Under the pieces are notes generated by a model, which saw only the letters and a list, made by a program, of their open reading frames with translations, was not told where the DNA came from and did not search any database. Shown here in pieces: positions 18,017 through 26,571 of a DNA stretch of 64,000 nt. The stretch spans positions 78,569-142,568 of the forward strand of contig DFIS01000049.1 in assembly GCA_002372175.1 (NCBI GenBank), in the 5' to 3' direction. Each line of letters opens with the position of its first letter. The stretch's first letter is position 1. The translations under genes and the position numbers were made by a program. The stretch is from Solobacterium sp. UBA3691 (GTDB taxonomy: Bacteria; Bacillota_I; Bacilli_A; Erysipelotrichales; Erysipelotrichaceae).

Positions 18017-20284
18017 TCATACAGACCGTTTTCTTTTGAGAATAAACAGGATCAGGACAAGGATGATACCGGCACCCGATACCGCAAGACCTGCCGTAAG
18101 ACCGCGCGGAGTAAACGACATGTATATGCCGTTGTATCCCTGACGCAGAGCAATACCGGTAAGTCCTCCGGATACCTGAAAGGTCACTGCCGGCTCTTCG
18201 TTTACAGAGACATGCCATCCCTCGTCGTAGGGGACCTGCAGAACAGCAAATCCGGGCTGATCCGTATAGATCTCCGCAAACACTGTATTGCCTGAGATAT
18301 AGGCTGTATCAAAGCCCTGTACGGAGGTGCCAAGCAGACTCCTGATCACTTCCAGGTCCTCATCATGAGCGATAACGGTATCGTGCAGTACAGCAGATAT
18401 CGAGGGCTCATATTCTTCATCGCTGATCACCTGTGTATAGGTTTTGCCGAAGTTGACATAGTCAAGATTGCGGTAGACAGATACCGAGAGATACTGTCCG
18501 GCATATTCATAATTCGTGAAGGGAACTTCATTTTCATCCATGACCAGCGCATACTTGGTGCCGACAAGATCCATGATATCCGGATTGGTGATATTGAAGG
18601 TCCAGGGCAGATAGTGCTGCACATGTTCGGGATCCAGTCTGCGCAGTTCGTTGGCACTGTACTGGTAGGTACTGTCATAGGAGAGAAGACCCATGATGTT
18701 GTGGTTTAGGTTGTAGTTGGTGGAAAGTCCCCAGTAGACATTCAGGGGATCGATATATGTACGGAAGAACTGGTGTTCATTATCCGGATCCAGTTCCCTG
18801 AGGAATCTGTTATATGCATCACTTTCACCAAGCAGATGCGAGAGCCTGTCGTCTTCTTCCTTACTGATCCGGGTGAATTCAGGGGTACCGTAGAAGGACA
18901 GGAAAGAGACCAGAGACAGTTCGCCGACAAGACTCCATAACAGGATATTGCGCTTGCCGGTAAGCAAGGCATATCCGATCAGGATCAGAGCCGGAATGAA
19001 GATCACACAGAAGTACCATTCGTTCTGCATGAAGGCCAGATCATGTGTACTGATCAGGGAGATCAGCGGTGATACAGCAGCGATCACGACCGGCAGGATG
19101 ACCAGTTCTTTCTTCAGTAACGGAATATCCAGTTCTTCGGGATGTTCGATAAACGGCATCACGGAGATGATCAGCAGGAAGGACGGTGAAGCCAGCCAGC
19201 GGAACGAGGGTTCACTGAAACCGTGCATCACACTGCTGAGGATCGGAATCAGGGCAACAGCCGAGATGATCAGCCACAGGATCTGCCGCAGACGGTTCTG
19301 CCGGTCTCTTTTCAGCAGCTGCGGAATCATCAGGATGGTCAGTGACGAAGACCACAGGAAGACAGCCATGACGGAGTCATTCGCCGATGTATAAGAGTAC
19401 AGCGAAGAGATCTCCGTACCGCGGTTGGCAAGAGCACTGCCGGGCATCAGGACACCGGTCAGATAATCAAGATACGGTATGATACTGTCATAGACAAAGA
19501 CAGAACTGCGGCTGCCGATACGGGAGTTGGCAAGGATCGCCAGCACCTCCGGAAGCACAACGACAGCTGATAACATGAACCCCACCAGATAATACCCGAT
19601 CAGGATCATCGCTTCCTTCATCATCCCCGTAAGATTCCCGTACTGTTTCTGCCATCTCCAGATAAAGTAGATGATCGTAAACAGAGACAGGGAATAGAAC
19701 AGATAATAGTTATTGACGAACATGAAGAAGACCATGAAGACATAGAAGAAGGGTCTTCTCTCCCTGATCCAGCGGTCCACAGCCAGGAAGTACAGAGGCA
19801 GGAAGACGAAGAAGGAGCCGAAGAACGGATGCATCATCGTCTGCAGATTATAGGCACTGAAGGCAAACATCAGGGAGCCAAGGATCGCTGTACGCCTGCT
19901 GTAGCGGTTATATGCAGCATAGGCATAGAAGCTGAAGGATGCGGTCAGAAACTTCAGATATGTGGCGATCAGGATCACATCCCGGTATTTCATCTGCGTA
20001 AACGCAAACGGATAGTCAAAGATATCCTGGAAGTAGAAAAGCTTGGAAGAGTAGTAGTCATTGCCGAGGAACGAAGCCCAGTTCCAGAAGGGCATGACAC
20101 CTTTTTCGGCGAAGGCATGCATCATCGTACGCAGGGCTTCAAAGTTTGAGGAATACAGCGTACGCATATCCCAGCCCAGCACAAAAGCCGTACTGCCGTG
20201 CAGATAGGGCACAAAAATAAAAGCACAGATCAGTGTTGTCAGTATGAACAGCCAGAGAAACGGCTTGGCAGGATTCTTTTTCAT
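18017..20284 (-). CDS. YfhO-family polytopic glycosyltransferase-like membrane protein
   Basis: The protein has 755 residues from the ATG at 20284. The frame extends upstream, but this start begins MKKNPAKPFLWLFILTTLICAF and lies 7 nt after a TATAAT. It has the YfhO pattern: a first loop with WDMRTLYSSNFEALRTMMHAF and FWNWASFLGNDYYSS, about a dozen membrane segments, and a C-terminal extracellular domain with YDEGWHVSVN and a last membrane helix. In Bacillus, YfhO works with CsbB to transfer sugar from undecaprenyl phosphate onto lipoteichoic acid. A CsbB-type gene is directly upstream on the same strand. Confidence 0.85.
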   Translation of the reverse strand: MKKNPAKPFLWLFILTTLICAFIFVPYLHGSTAFVLGWDMRTLYSSNFEALRTMMHAFAEKGVMPFWNWASFLGNDYYSSKLFYFQDIFDYPFAFTQMKYRDVILIATYLKFLTASFSFYAYAAYNRYSRRTAILGSLMFAFSAYNLQTMMHPFFGSFFVFLPLYFLAVDRWIRERRPFFYVFMVFFMFVNNYYLFYSLSLFTIIYFIWRWQKQYGNLTGMMKEAMILIGYYLVGFMLSAVVVLPEVLAILANSRIGSRSSVFVYDSIIPYLDYLTGVLMPGSALANRGTEISSLYSYTSANDSVMAVFLWSSSLTILMIPQLLKRDRQNRLRQILWLIISAVALIPILSSVMHGFSEPSFRWLASPSFLLIISVMPFIEHPEELDIPLLKKELVILPVVIAAVSPLISLISTHDLAFMQNEWYFCVIFIPALILIGYALLTGKRNILLWSLVGELSLVSFLSFYGTPEFTRISKEEDDRLSHLLGESDAYNRFLRELDPDNEHQFFRTYIDPLNVYWGLSTNYNLNHNIMGLLSYDSTYQYSANELRRLDPEHVQHYLPWTFNITNPDIMDLVGTKYALVMDENEVPFTNYEYAGQYLSVSVYRNLDYVNFGKTYTQVISDEEYEPSISAVLHDTVIAHDEDLEVIRSLLGTSVQGFDTAYISGNTVFAEIYTDQPGFAVLQVPYDEGWHVSVNEEPAVTFQVSGGLTGIALRQGYNGIYMSFTPRGLTAGLAVSGAGIILVLILFILKRKRSV

Positions 20285-20291
20285 GTACACT

Positions 20292-20300
20292 ATTATACCA
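20292..20300 (-). promoter_or_regulatory. Extended -10 promoter, probable leaderless start of yfhO-like gene
   Basis: On the minus strand TGG-TATAAT (hexamer 20297-20292) is followed by 7 nt and then the ATG at 20284. No Shine-Dalgarno sequence is present. A terminator-like hairpin between this promoter and the upstream gene supports independent transcription. Confidence 0.65.
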
Positions 20301-20327
20301 GTACAGGACGTATATACAGAAAGAAAA

Positions 20328-20349
20328 ACGGTCTGTATGTACAAACCGT
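20328..20349 (-). terminator. Intrinsic terminator between the GT2 and yfhO-like genes
   Basis: On the minus strand ACGGTTTGTA and TACAGACCGT form a stem with one G-U pair, immediately after and overlapping the stop codon of the GT2 gene, followed by TTTTTC. It would separate the two genes into different transcripts. Confidence 0.65.
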
Positions 20350-21278
20350 CAGTCCTTGATATTCTTTGTTTCCCTGACAACGTACTGGGGAACTCTGTTG
20401 ATACTGATGTAGATGCGCCCGATATATTCACCGATAATACCCAGCGTGCAGAGAATAGCACCGCCGATCATCGTCATGACTGCCATCAGGGATGCCCAGC
20501 CGGCAGCCGTCTCGGGATGCAGAAGCTTGATGACCACGGCATATACTGCAAAGATGAACCCGATCAGCGCGATCACAAGACCGATGAAGGTCGCAATCCG
20601 CAGGGGCTTGACCGAGAACGACGTAAACCCGTTCATCCACAGTTTGACAAGCTTTTTAAACGTATACTGTGATTTGCCGGCAGCTCTTTCGCGGTGATCG
20701 ACATCGACATTGGCAATATTGGCTGTAGAGGATAGCAGGAGTCCGCGGATGTAAGGATACGGATTGGGATACTCTGTTACCTTATCGATAATAAACCTGC
20801 GGGCAATGAAGAAACTGCCGATATACAGCTCTTTGGGCTTGCCGAGAAGCTCAACTTCCATCAGATCGTTGACTCTTGAACCCCAGTTGCGGAATACGGA
20901 GTGTTTCTTGGAAGGATAGTGGGCAATAACGACATCATAACCTTCCTGAAGCTTGTTGATCATGCGGTCAAGCTCATTGACCGGGTGCTGACCGTCATCA
21001 TCCAGCGAAACAACAAACTCACCGGTACTGTAGCGGTAGCCGGCAAGGCAGGCCGCATCCTGTCCGCTGTTCTTGGCCATCGATATCGCCTTGACTCTCG
21101 GGTCTTTTTCGGCAAGTGAAAAGATCACATCCCGCGTATGATCACGGGAGTAATCATTGACCAGAAGGATCTCATAATCCTCTTCGTTCAGCGTATGCAT
21201 TTCTTCCCTGATCTCATCTACAACACCGCCGATGGTCTTCTCGGAATTGTAGCAGGGGATAACAAATGAGTATTTCAT
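20349..21278 (-). CDS. Polyprenyl-phosphate glycosyltransferase (CsbB/ArnC/GtrB type)
   Basis: The 309-residue protein has a GT2 domain (FVIPCYNSEKTIGGVVDEI, LVNDYSRDHT, VSLDDDGQHP) and two C-terminal membrane helices with the class-typical LGIIGEYIGRIYISINRVPQYVV. These enzymes put a sugar on undecaprenyl phosphate at the inner face; after flipping, a GT-C enzyme uses it outside. The yfhO-like gene next to it is the expected GT-C partner. No GtcA-like flippase gene was seen nearby. The ATG at 21278 lies 7 nt after an extended -10 element. Confidence 0.88.
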   Translation of the reverse strand: MKYSFVIPCYNSEKTIGGVVDEIREEMHTLNEEDYEILLVNDYSRDHTRDVIFSLAEKDPRVKAISMAKNSGQDAACLAGYRYSTGEFVVSLDDDGQHPVNELDRMINKLQEGYDVVIAHYPSKKHSVFRNWGSRVNDLMEVELLGKPKELYIGSFFIARRFIIDKVTEYPNPYPYIRGLLLSSTANIANVDVDHRERAAGKSQYTFKKLVKLWMNGFTSFSVKPLRIATFIGLVIALIGFIFAVYAVVIKLLHPETAAGWASLMAVMTMIGGAILCTLGIIGEYIGRIYISINRVPQYVVRETKNIKD

Positions 21279-21285
21279 CTATGGC

Positions 21286-21294
21286 ATTATAACA
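21286..21294 (-). promoter_or_regulatory. Extended -10 promoter, leaderless, for the GT2 gene (divergent pair)
   Basis: Minus-strand TGT-TATAAT (hexamer 21291-21286) is separated by 7 nt from the ATG at 21278. It stands back to back with the plus-strand -10 at 21306-21311; the two hexamers are 14 bp apart. Confidence 0.65.
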
Positions 21295-21305
21295 CGATAT
21301 TTATG

Positions 21306-21311
21306 TATAAT
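21306..21311 (+). promoter_or_regulatory. -10 element, probable leaderless start of the 21318 gene
   Basis: TATAAT is followed by 6 nt and then the ATG at 21318, with no Shine-Dalgarno sequence. The divergent start codon at 21278 is only 39 nt away, so RNA polymerase on one promoter should exclude the other. Confidence 0.6.
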
Positions 21312-21317
21312 TCTTTT

Positions 21318-22847
21318 ATGAGTAAAATTCGCAGAGATTTCTCCCTTTACTGGCTGATCACCGTATGCGTGTGTTTCTTCCTGCTGTTTGCTTTGATCAG
21401 CAGATGGGCACCGGTCGCCGGGGATGACTGGGGATATGCCCTGGGTGGGATGTGGAATAACCCCCTTGTCAAGGCAATTGAGTTCTACCAGATCTGGTCC
21501 GGACGTTTTTTCAGTGAGCTCTGGGGCTTCTGTGTAGCTCCGCACAAGAAACTGTGGAATATCCTGAATCCGCTGATCTTTACCGGCGTATTGTGGATGC
21601 TGATGATGCACAGCGGCAGAGAGAAACATCCGTATCTGATCCCGCCCCTGGCCGTAATGCTGATCCTGACCGTACCGAACGGTCTGCGCAAACAGACTTA
21701 TGCCTGGATCATGGGCACGACATATGTACTGCCGCTGCTGTTTTTCCTGATCTATCTGTACTGCCTGAGACGGATCATCTTCCATGATGATCATAATAAG
21801 TACCGGAGGATCTTTGCCGGCAGCCTGTGCCTGGCCGTGCCTCTTTACATGGAGAATGCGGCCGCAATGATCGTCGGTGTCAATGTACTGGTATGCATCT
21901 GGCTGTACTTCAATAAGAAAGACAAACTGAAACTGATGGCAGTATATACGGTCATCAGTATCATCGGAACTCTGCTGATCCGGTATGCCCCGGGTGCGGT
22001 ATACCGCATGGCCAGAGACCACGGGGAGTTCCGTTCACTGTCGTTATTCGGCAAGATCGCTGTCAACTGGCCGCAGTTCATCCTGTACACATATACAAAT
22101 AACAGTGTTCTGACCTCCGTGATGAGCCTGTGTCTTATGATCCTGGTGCTGAAGCAGAAGCGCACACCCGTGTCTGTTATCCTGACTGTGATCTTTGCCT
22201 GGGGCATCCTGCAGGGGATCTCGCCATGGCTGTATGAGGTCACCGGTGCCGGCTTCTTCGGGACGATCAGCGATCTCTCGCAGGAGGGCAGTCTTCTGAT
22301 CAATACGGTCATGTATGTACTGTATACGTGTGCGCTGTTTGCGGCCGTGCTGCTGTATGTCAGGGATACGGAAAAGAAGTGGGTCATGGTTCTGGTGCTG
22401 TTTGCGGCAGGCGGAGCCAATGCGGTCATGCTGATCAGTCCGATCTTTGATGTCCGCAGCAGTATCTATACCGTGTATATGTTTATCCTGTTTACACTGT
22501 TTCTTGCCGAAGAAATCACTTTTCCGGGTCTTGCGGAGAAGGGCATCGTCGTTCTCTGTTCGGCTGTGTGCATCCTGCGTGCCTTCGGGTACTATGACAT
22601 GTATCATCTTGTGCACCTGATCGAGATCAAGCGAAACAGTCAGCTGGCCTGGTATCAGGTAAGACCGGATGCCAAGGATGTCTATATTCTGGGATATCCG
22701 ATCGACTGGATCCACTCTGCCGATGTTGTAGAGGGGGATACCTACCATGAGGAATACTTCAAGAAATACTATTATCTTGCGGAAGATGTCACCCTGCGTT
22801 TCTACTATCTTCCCGAATATACCGAGGAGGCGATCCTGAACGGATGA
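21318..22847 (+). CDS. Polytopic membrane protein, DUF6056-like
   Basis: The 509-residue protein has about eleven hydrophobic segments. The first loop holds APVAGDDWGYALGGMWNNP and FYQIWSGRFFSELWG, a DDW...NGR-like pattern seen in DUF6056 and other GT-C-like membrane proteins of envelope loci. A role as a lipid-sugar-dependent glycosyltransferase is therefore possible but not shown. The start ATG at 21318 fits the promoter; a TTG-free upstream start would lie within the -10 region. The following acyltransferase gene overlaps it by 4 nt (ATGA). Confidence 0.6.
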   Translation: MSKIRRDFSLYWLITVCVCFFLLFALISRWAPVAGDDWGYALGGMWNNPLVKAIEFYQIWSGRFFSELWGFCVAPHKKLWNILNPLIFTGVLWMLMMHSGREKHPYLIPPLAVMLILTVPNGLRKQTYAWIMGTTYVLPLLFFLIYLYCLRRIIFHDDHNKYRRIFAGSLCLAVPLYMENAAAMIVGVNVLVCIWLYFNKKDKLKLMAVYTVISIIGTLLIRYAPGAVYRMARDHGEFRSLSLFGKIAVNWPQFILYTYTNNSVLTSVMSLCLMILVLKQKRTPVSVILTVIFAWGILQGISPWLYEVTGAGFFGTISDLSQEGSLLINTVMYVLYTCALFAAVLLYVRDTEKKWVMVLVLFAAGGANAVMLISPIFDVRSSIYTVYMFILFTLFLAEEITFPGLAEKGIVVLCSAVCILRAFGYYDMYHLVHLIEIKRNSQLAWYQVRPDAKDVYILGYPIDWIHSADVVEGDTYHEEYFKKYYYLAEDVTLRFYYLPEYTEEAILNG

Positions 22848-23827
22848 GATACTCTCTGATCAGTAAATACCGTACGGAGATCATGGGCTTTGCGACGCTC
22901 TGGATCGCTTTTCTGCATGCCGGCATGTGGTTCTCGTTTCCTCTGCTGCAGGGCTTTAAGATGAGCGGACACGGCGGTGTTGATGTCTTCCTGTTTCTGT
23001 CTGCTTTCGGACTGTACTACTCCTATCAGAAGGGAAGTACGGGCTGGACCTTTCTGAAGCACCGTTTCAGCCGTATCCTGCCGGTATTCCTGCCGGTGGC
23101 GATTGCCCGTATCATCTACTACAAGTATGACTTTACCAGCGGTTTCTACCTGCTGACGACCCTGGCATTCTGGCTGGTGCAGGACCGCAGCATGTGGTTT
23201 ATTTCGGCAATCGCTGTATTCTACCTGGTGACACCGCTCTATCTGCATTACTTTAAGGACGGCAGGGAAGAGAAGATGACACTGATGATGTTCGGTGTCG
23301 GTATTCTGTTCTTCCTGCTGTTTCACGATATTACACAGATGGTCTTTGCGGCGCGGGTGCCTGTATACTTCATGGGCTTTCTGGCCGGCAAGTATGCGAT
23401 GGAAGACAGAGAAGTGAAACATCCGTGGTTATGTGTATGCTCGATCGTTCTGGGCTTTGTGATCCTGCGGCTGGCATACCACTACGATCAGTATGAATCT
23501 CTGCTCTGGGGCAAGGGCATGTTCTTCTACCCGAATATTCTGATTGCCTGGCCGTTATGTCTGCTGCTTGGCAGGGGCTTTGATCTTTGCCGGAATACCG
23601 TCACAAAGGGTATCCGCAGCATCTTCACGCACTTTGGCAGTGTCTCACTTGAGTTCTATCTTCTGCATGAGATGTGCATGCGCTTCTTCAGCGGGCGGAT
23701 CATCCTGCCGGCATCGTGGGCATACCACGGCATTGCTCTGCACATGATCATCATTGTCCTGACCTATGTGATCGCACTGATCTATCATACGGTCATCAGA
23801 AATATTACGGAGGTATGCGTGCGATGA
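22844..23827 (+). CDS. Acyltransferase-3 (OafA/NodX-type) membrane O-acyltransferase
   Basis: The 327-residue protein has about ten membrane segments and the acyltransferase-3 plan. It begins YRTEIMGFATLWIAFLHAGMWFS with the expected early His, continues with GHGGVDVFLFLSAFGLYYSYQK and FLKHRFSRILPVFLPV, and has EFYLLHEMCMRFF near the end. These enzymes transfer acetyl or succinyl groups to sugars at the membrane. It overlaps the genes on both sides by 4 nt, so it belongs to one operon with the DUF6056-like, HAD and APH genes. Confidence 0.85.
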   Translation: MRYSLISKYRTEIMGFATLWIAFLHAGMWFSFPLLQGFKMSGHGGVDVFLFLSAFGLYYSYQKGSTGWTFLKHRFSRILPVFLPVAIARIIYYKYDFTSGFYLLTTLAFWLVQDRSMWFISAIAVFYLVTPLYLHYFKDGREEKMTLMMFGVGILFFLLFHDITQMVFAARVPVYFMGFLAGKYAMEDREVKHPWLCVCSIVLGFVILRLAYHYDQYESLLWGKGMFFYPNILIAWPLCLLLGRGFDLCRNTVTKGIRSIFTHFGSVSLEFYLLHEMCMRFFSGRIILPASWAYHGIALHMIIIVLTYVIALIYHTVIRNITEVCVR

Positions 23828-24384
23828 ATGTATACGACTGGGATAATACGATCTACCGCGGTGATTCAACGTTTGATTTTGTCAGATGGTGCATGAAGAA
23901 GTATCCGGGGACACTCCGCACGCTGCCGCGTACAGCTGTATACGGTATCCTGTACGGAACAAGGATCGTCAGGAAACAGGTATTCAAGGAGAATATGTAC
24001 AGATTCCTGGCTGATCTTCCCGATCCCGAAGGGGCTGTGGATCTTTTTACTTCCACGCATATGGACCATGTCAAGGACTGGTATCTGAAGCAGCAGCGGG
24101 AGGATGACCTGGTGATCTCGGCATCCCCGGAGTTTCTGATCTCTGCTTTCTGCCGCAAGCTTGGCATTAAACATGTGATGGCAAGTCCGGTTGAGATCCA
24201 TTCCGGAAAATATCTCGGGAAAAACTGCCACGGCAGGGAGAAAGTCATCCGCTACCGGGAAGTCTTCGGTGATACGCCGATCGAGGCATTCTACTCCGAC
24301 TCCCGCAGCGATACACCGCTGGCGGAACTGGCTCAGCATGCCTATCTTGTCAAAGGTGACGAGAGAAAGCCCTGGAACAAATGA
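23824..24384 (+). CDS. HAD-superfamily phosphatase
   Basis: The start at 23824 overlaps the previous stop and lies 10 nt after GGAGG; the frame is open upstream but only as a shadow of the acyltransferase gene. The 186-residue protein has motif I DWDNTIYRGDST (DxDxT), motif II VISASPEF and motif III/IV AFYSDSRSDTPLAELA. It resembles HAD-IB (SerB/PgpC-like) phosphatases. The substrate is unknown; a lipid or sugar phosphate in envelope synthesis is plausible. Its stop overlaps the start of an APH-type kinase, giving a phosphatase/kinase pair. Confidence 0.75.
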   Translation: MNVYDWDNTIYRGDSTFDFVRWCMKKYPGTLRTLPRTAVYGILYGTRIVRKQVFKENMYRFLADLPDPEGAVDLFTSTHMDHVKDWYLKQQREDDLVISASPEFLISAFCRKLGIKHVMASPVEIHSGKYLGKNCHGREKVIRYREVFGDTPIEAFYSDSRSDTPLAELAQHAYLVKGDERKPWNK

Positions 24385-25154
24385 AACTGACAAGGACGAA
24401 AGCCGATCTGTATACCTTTCCGGAAGGATTCCGTGAGCTTCTTGACGGTGCTGATATCTACGATTCCAGCAGCTCGGAATCAGCCCGTGTTTATTATATT
24501 GACAGGGACGGCGGATACTTTCTGAAACAGGCGGAAAAGGGCACTCTTGCGCATGAGGCAAAGATGCATGCGTACTTCTGTGCGCTTGGCCTGGCTTCAA
24601 AGATGCTGGCATACACCAGTGAAGAGAAGGACTGGATGCTGACGGTAAAGACCGAAGGGGAAGACTGTATAGCACAGAGGTATCTTGATGATCCTCTGCG
24701 TCTTTGTGAAACGGTGGCTGCAGCAGCCCGTTTCCTGCATGCTCAGCCTGTAAATACAGAGATTCCCGGTACCCTGGAAGTCTGGAAACAGACAGCTGCA
24801 GAAGGATACCGTACAGGCAGATTTCATCCCCGGGGGCACAGTGAGATATCCGCACCGGATGAGTGTTACCGTATCCTGCAGGAGGGTATGCATATGTTAC
24901 GGGAAGATACCTTGATCCATGGTGATCTGTGTCTGCCGAATATTATCCTGAAAGACTGGAAACTGACGGGATTTGTAGACTTTGATCATGCCGGTATCGG
25001 TGACCGTCATTTTGATCTTTACTGGTTTATCTGGTCACTGCGCTACAATCTGCATACGGACAGCTACAGAGAGTATTTCCTCGATGCCTACGGCCGTGAG
25101 CATGTTTCTGAAGATGTTCTGCGGGTGATCGCCGCCGGAGAATCCTTCGGGTGA
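24381..25154 (+). CDS. APH(3')-like small-molecule phosphotransferase
   Basis: The 257-residue protein has the kinase-like fold of the APH family: ATP-binding Lys in YFLKQA, catalytic loop LIHGDLCLPNIIL and the metal-binding block GFVDFDHAGIGDRHFDLYWFIWSL. The HGDxCLPNI sequence and length are closest to aminoglycoside 3'-phosphotransferases. Its place inside a polysaccharide operon, overlapping a HAD phosphatase gene, suggests a cell-envelope substrate, but true antibiotic modification cannot be excluded. The kinase class is well supported; the substrate is not. Confidence 0.7.
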   Translation: MKLTRTKADLYTFPEGFRELLDGADIYDSSSSESARVYYIDRDGGYFLKQAEKGTLAHEAKMHAYFCALGLASKMLAYTSEEKDWMLTVKTEGEDCIAQRYLDDPLRLCETVAAAARFLHAQPVNTEIPGTLEVWKQTAAEGYRTGRFHPRGHSEISAPDECYRILQEGMHMLREDTLIHGDLCLPNIILKDWKLTGFVDFDHAGIGDRHFDLYWFIWSLRYNLHTDSYREYFLDAYGREHVSEDVLRVIAAGESFG

Positions 25155-25161
25155 ACATAAA

Positions 25162-25196
25162 TTGACAATGACTTAGACAGCACTTTACGATAGAAT
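25162..25196 (+). promoter_or_regulatory. Promoter upstream of the intact MBOAT gene
   Basis: A perfect -35 TTGACA is at 25162-25167. The -10 is either TACGAT (25186-25191, spacer 18) or TAGAAT (25191-25196, 7 nt before the ATG). Either gives a leader of at most about 5 nt and no Shine-Dalgarno sequence is present. Confidence 0.6.
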
Positions 25197-25203
25197 AATC
25201 TAT

Positions 25204-26562
25204 ATGAGTATATTGTCACTGAAATTTCTCGGACTTGTCGCAGCTGCAGCAGTCCTGTTATGGCTGGTTCCCCTCAGGAACAAGCGTATACAGATCCTGC
25301 TGGTCAATGCGGCTTTTCTGTACCTGCTGCTGCCGGATGTTCTTTCCGTCGTCTATGCTGTCGTCCTGGCCCTGTATACGTGGCTGCTTGGCAGACTGCT
25401 GCGGCGGGCAAAGAAGGCATTTGTGCTGGCGGCGGTGGTGCTGCCTGTGCTTGGTCTTTGTTACTTCAAGTATGCAGGTTTCTTCCTTGGCAAAAGCATT
25501 GCAATGCCTCTGGGATTATCATTCTATACATTTAAATCGATCAGCTATATGACGGATGTGAACCGCCGTATAGTAAAGCCGGCAGGGATCATCTCCGTCT
25601 TTGACTACATTACATTCTTCCCGGCGTTCCTTGCCGGTCCGATCCACCGTGCCGATACATTCTTTGCGGAACTGGATACACCGATGCAGTTTGAATACAG
25701 AGACCAGAAGAACGGTTTCATCCTGATGTGCTTCGGTCTGTTCCAGAAGTTTGTGATCGCTGATGAGTTTTCCTATCTTGTCTCCCAGTTTCTGAAGACA
25801 GAGCTTACCGGCACCTATACGCTGCTTGGCATCATCCTGTATGCATTCCATATCTATGTGGACTTTGACTCCTACAGCAATACCGCGATCGGTGCAGCCC
25901 GCATGATGGGTATCCACCTGTCCCGCAACTTCCATACACCGTATTTAGCCGCAGATATCCGGGAATTCTGGCAGAGATGGCATATCTCCCTCAGTTCCTG
26001 GCTGCGTGATTATATCTATATTCCTTTAGGAGGCAACCGTAAGGGTACCTTCCGCAGATATCTGAATAATTTTATTGTCTTTATCGTTTCCGGTCTCTGG
26101 CATGGTTCTACATGGATGTTTGTGATCTGGGGTCTCGGACACGGTCTTTTGAATACGGTCGAGGGTCTTCTGAGTCAGCTGACCGGAAGAAAGCGGATCA
26201 AGTTCCTGGTGCCTTTCGGTATCGTCATCAACTTTGTTCTGGTATCGATCCTCTGGGTCTTCTTCCGTTCTGCATCCGTGAACGAGGCTGTGACATTGCT
26301 CGGCAATGTGTTCAAGCCTTCCGCATTTGCGCTTGAGAATACGGAAGTTACGTTCAACGAGTTTGTCTGGATGTTCATCCTGCTGGGTCTTGTCTTTGCG
26401 ACAGATATCATGCGTTACTTCACGGATATGATCGAATGGCTGAGCAGACGTCCGTTTATTCTGCGCTGGCTGGTCTATCTGTTACTGATCGTTGTAGCGA
26501 TCGTCTTTGGTGTCTACGGCCCCGGATATAAGCCGCAGGACTTTATCTATGTTACATTCTGA
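25204..26562 (+). CDS. MBOAT-family membrane O-acyltransferase (AlgI/DltB type)
   Basis: The 452-residue protein has about eleven membrane segments and the full family core. This includes LGLSFYTFKSISYMTDV, AFHIYVDFDSYSNTAIGAARMMGI, FWQRWHISLSSWLRDYIYIPLGGNRKG and the catalytic-His block VSGLWHGSTWMFVIWG. It should pass an acyl group across the membrane for use on an exported glycan by the SGNH-like protein encoded 9 nt downstream. It is the intact paralogue of the broken gene at 8795 and may also serve that gene's orphan partner. D-alanylation is less likely because no dltA or dltC is present in the window. Confidence 0.88.
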   Translation: MSILSLKFLGLVAAAAVLLWLVPLRNKRIQILLVNAAFLYLLLPDVLSVVYAVVLALYTWLLGRLLRRAKKAFVLAAVVLPVLGLCYFKYAGFFLGKSIAMPLGLSFYTFKSISYMTDVNRRIVKPAGIISVFDYITFFPAFLAGPIHRADTFFAELDTPMQFEYRDQKNGFILMCFGLFQKFVIADEFSYLVSQFLKTELTGTYTLLGIILYAFHIYVDFDSYSNTAIGAARMMGIHLSRNFHTPYLAADIREFWQRWHISLSSWLRDYIYIPLGGNRKGTFRRYLNNFIVFIVSGLWHGSTWMFVIWGLGHGLLNTVEGLLSQLTGRKRIKFLVPFGIVINFVLVSILWVFFRSASVNEAVTLLGNVFKPSAFALENTEVTFNEFVWMFILLGLVFATDIMRYFTDMIEWLSRRPFILRWLVYLLLIVVAIVFGVYGPGYKPQDFIYVTF

Positions 26563-26571
26563 GGAGCTTTC

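Noticed and set aside
24381..25154. Acquired aminoglycoside-resistance gene on a mobile element
   Set aside because: No transposase, repeat or attachment site flanks it, it overlaps the HAD gene by 4 nt, and base composition looks like its neighbours; a native envelope role fits better, although activity is untested.
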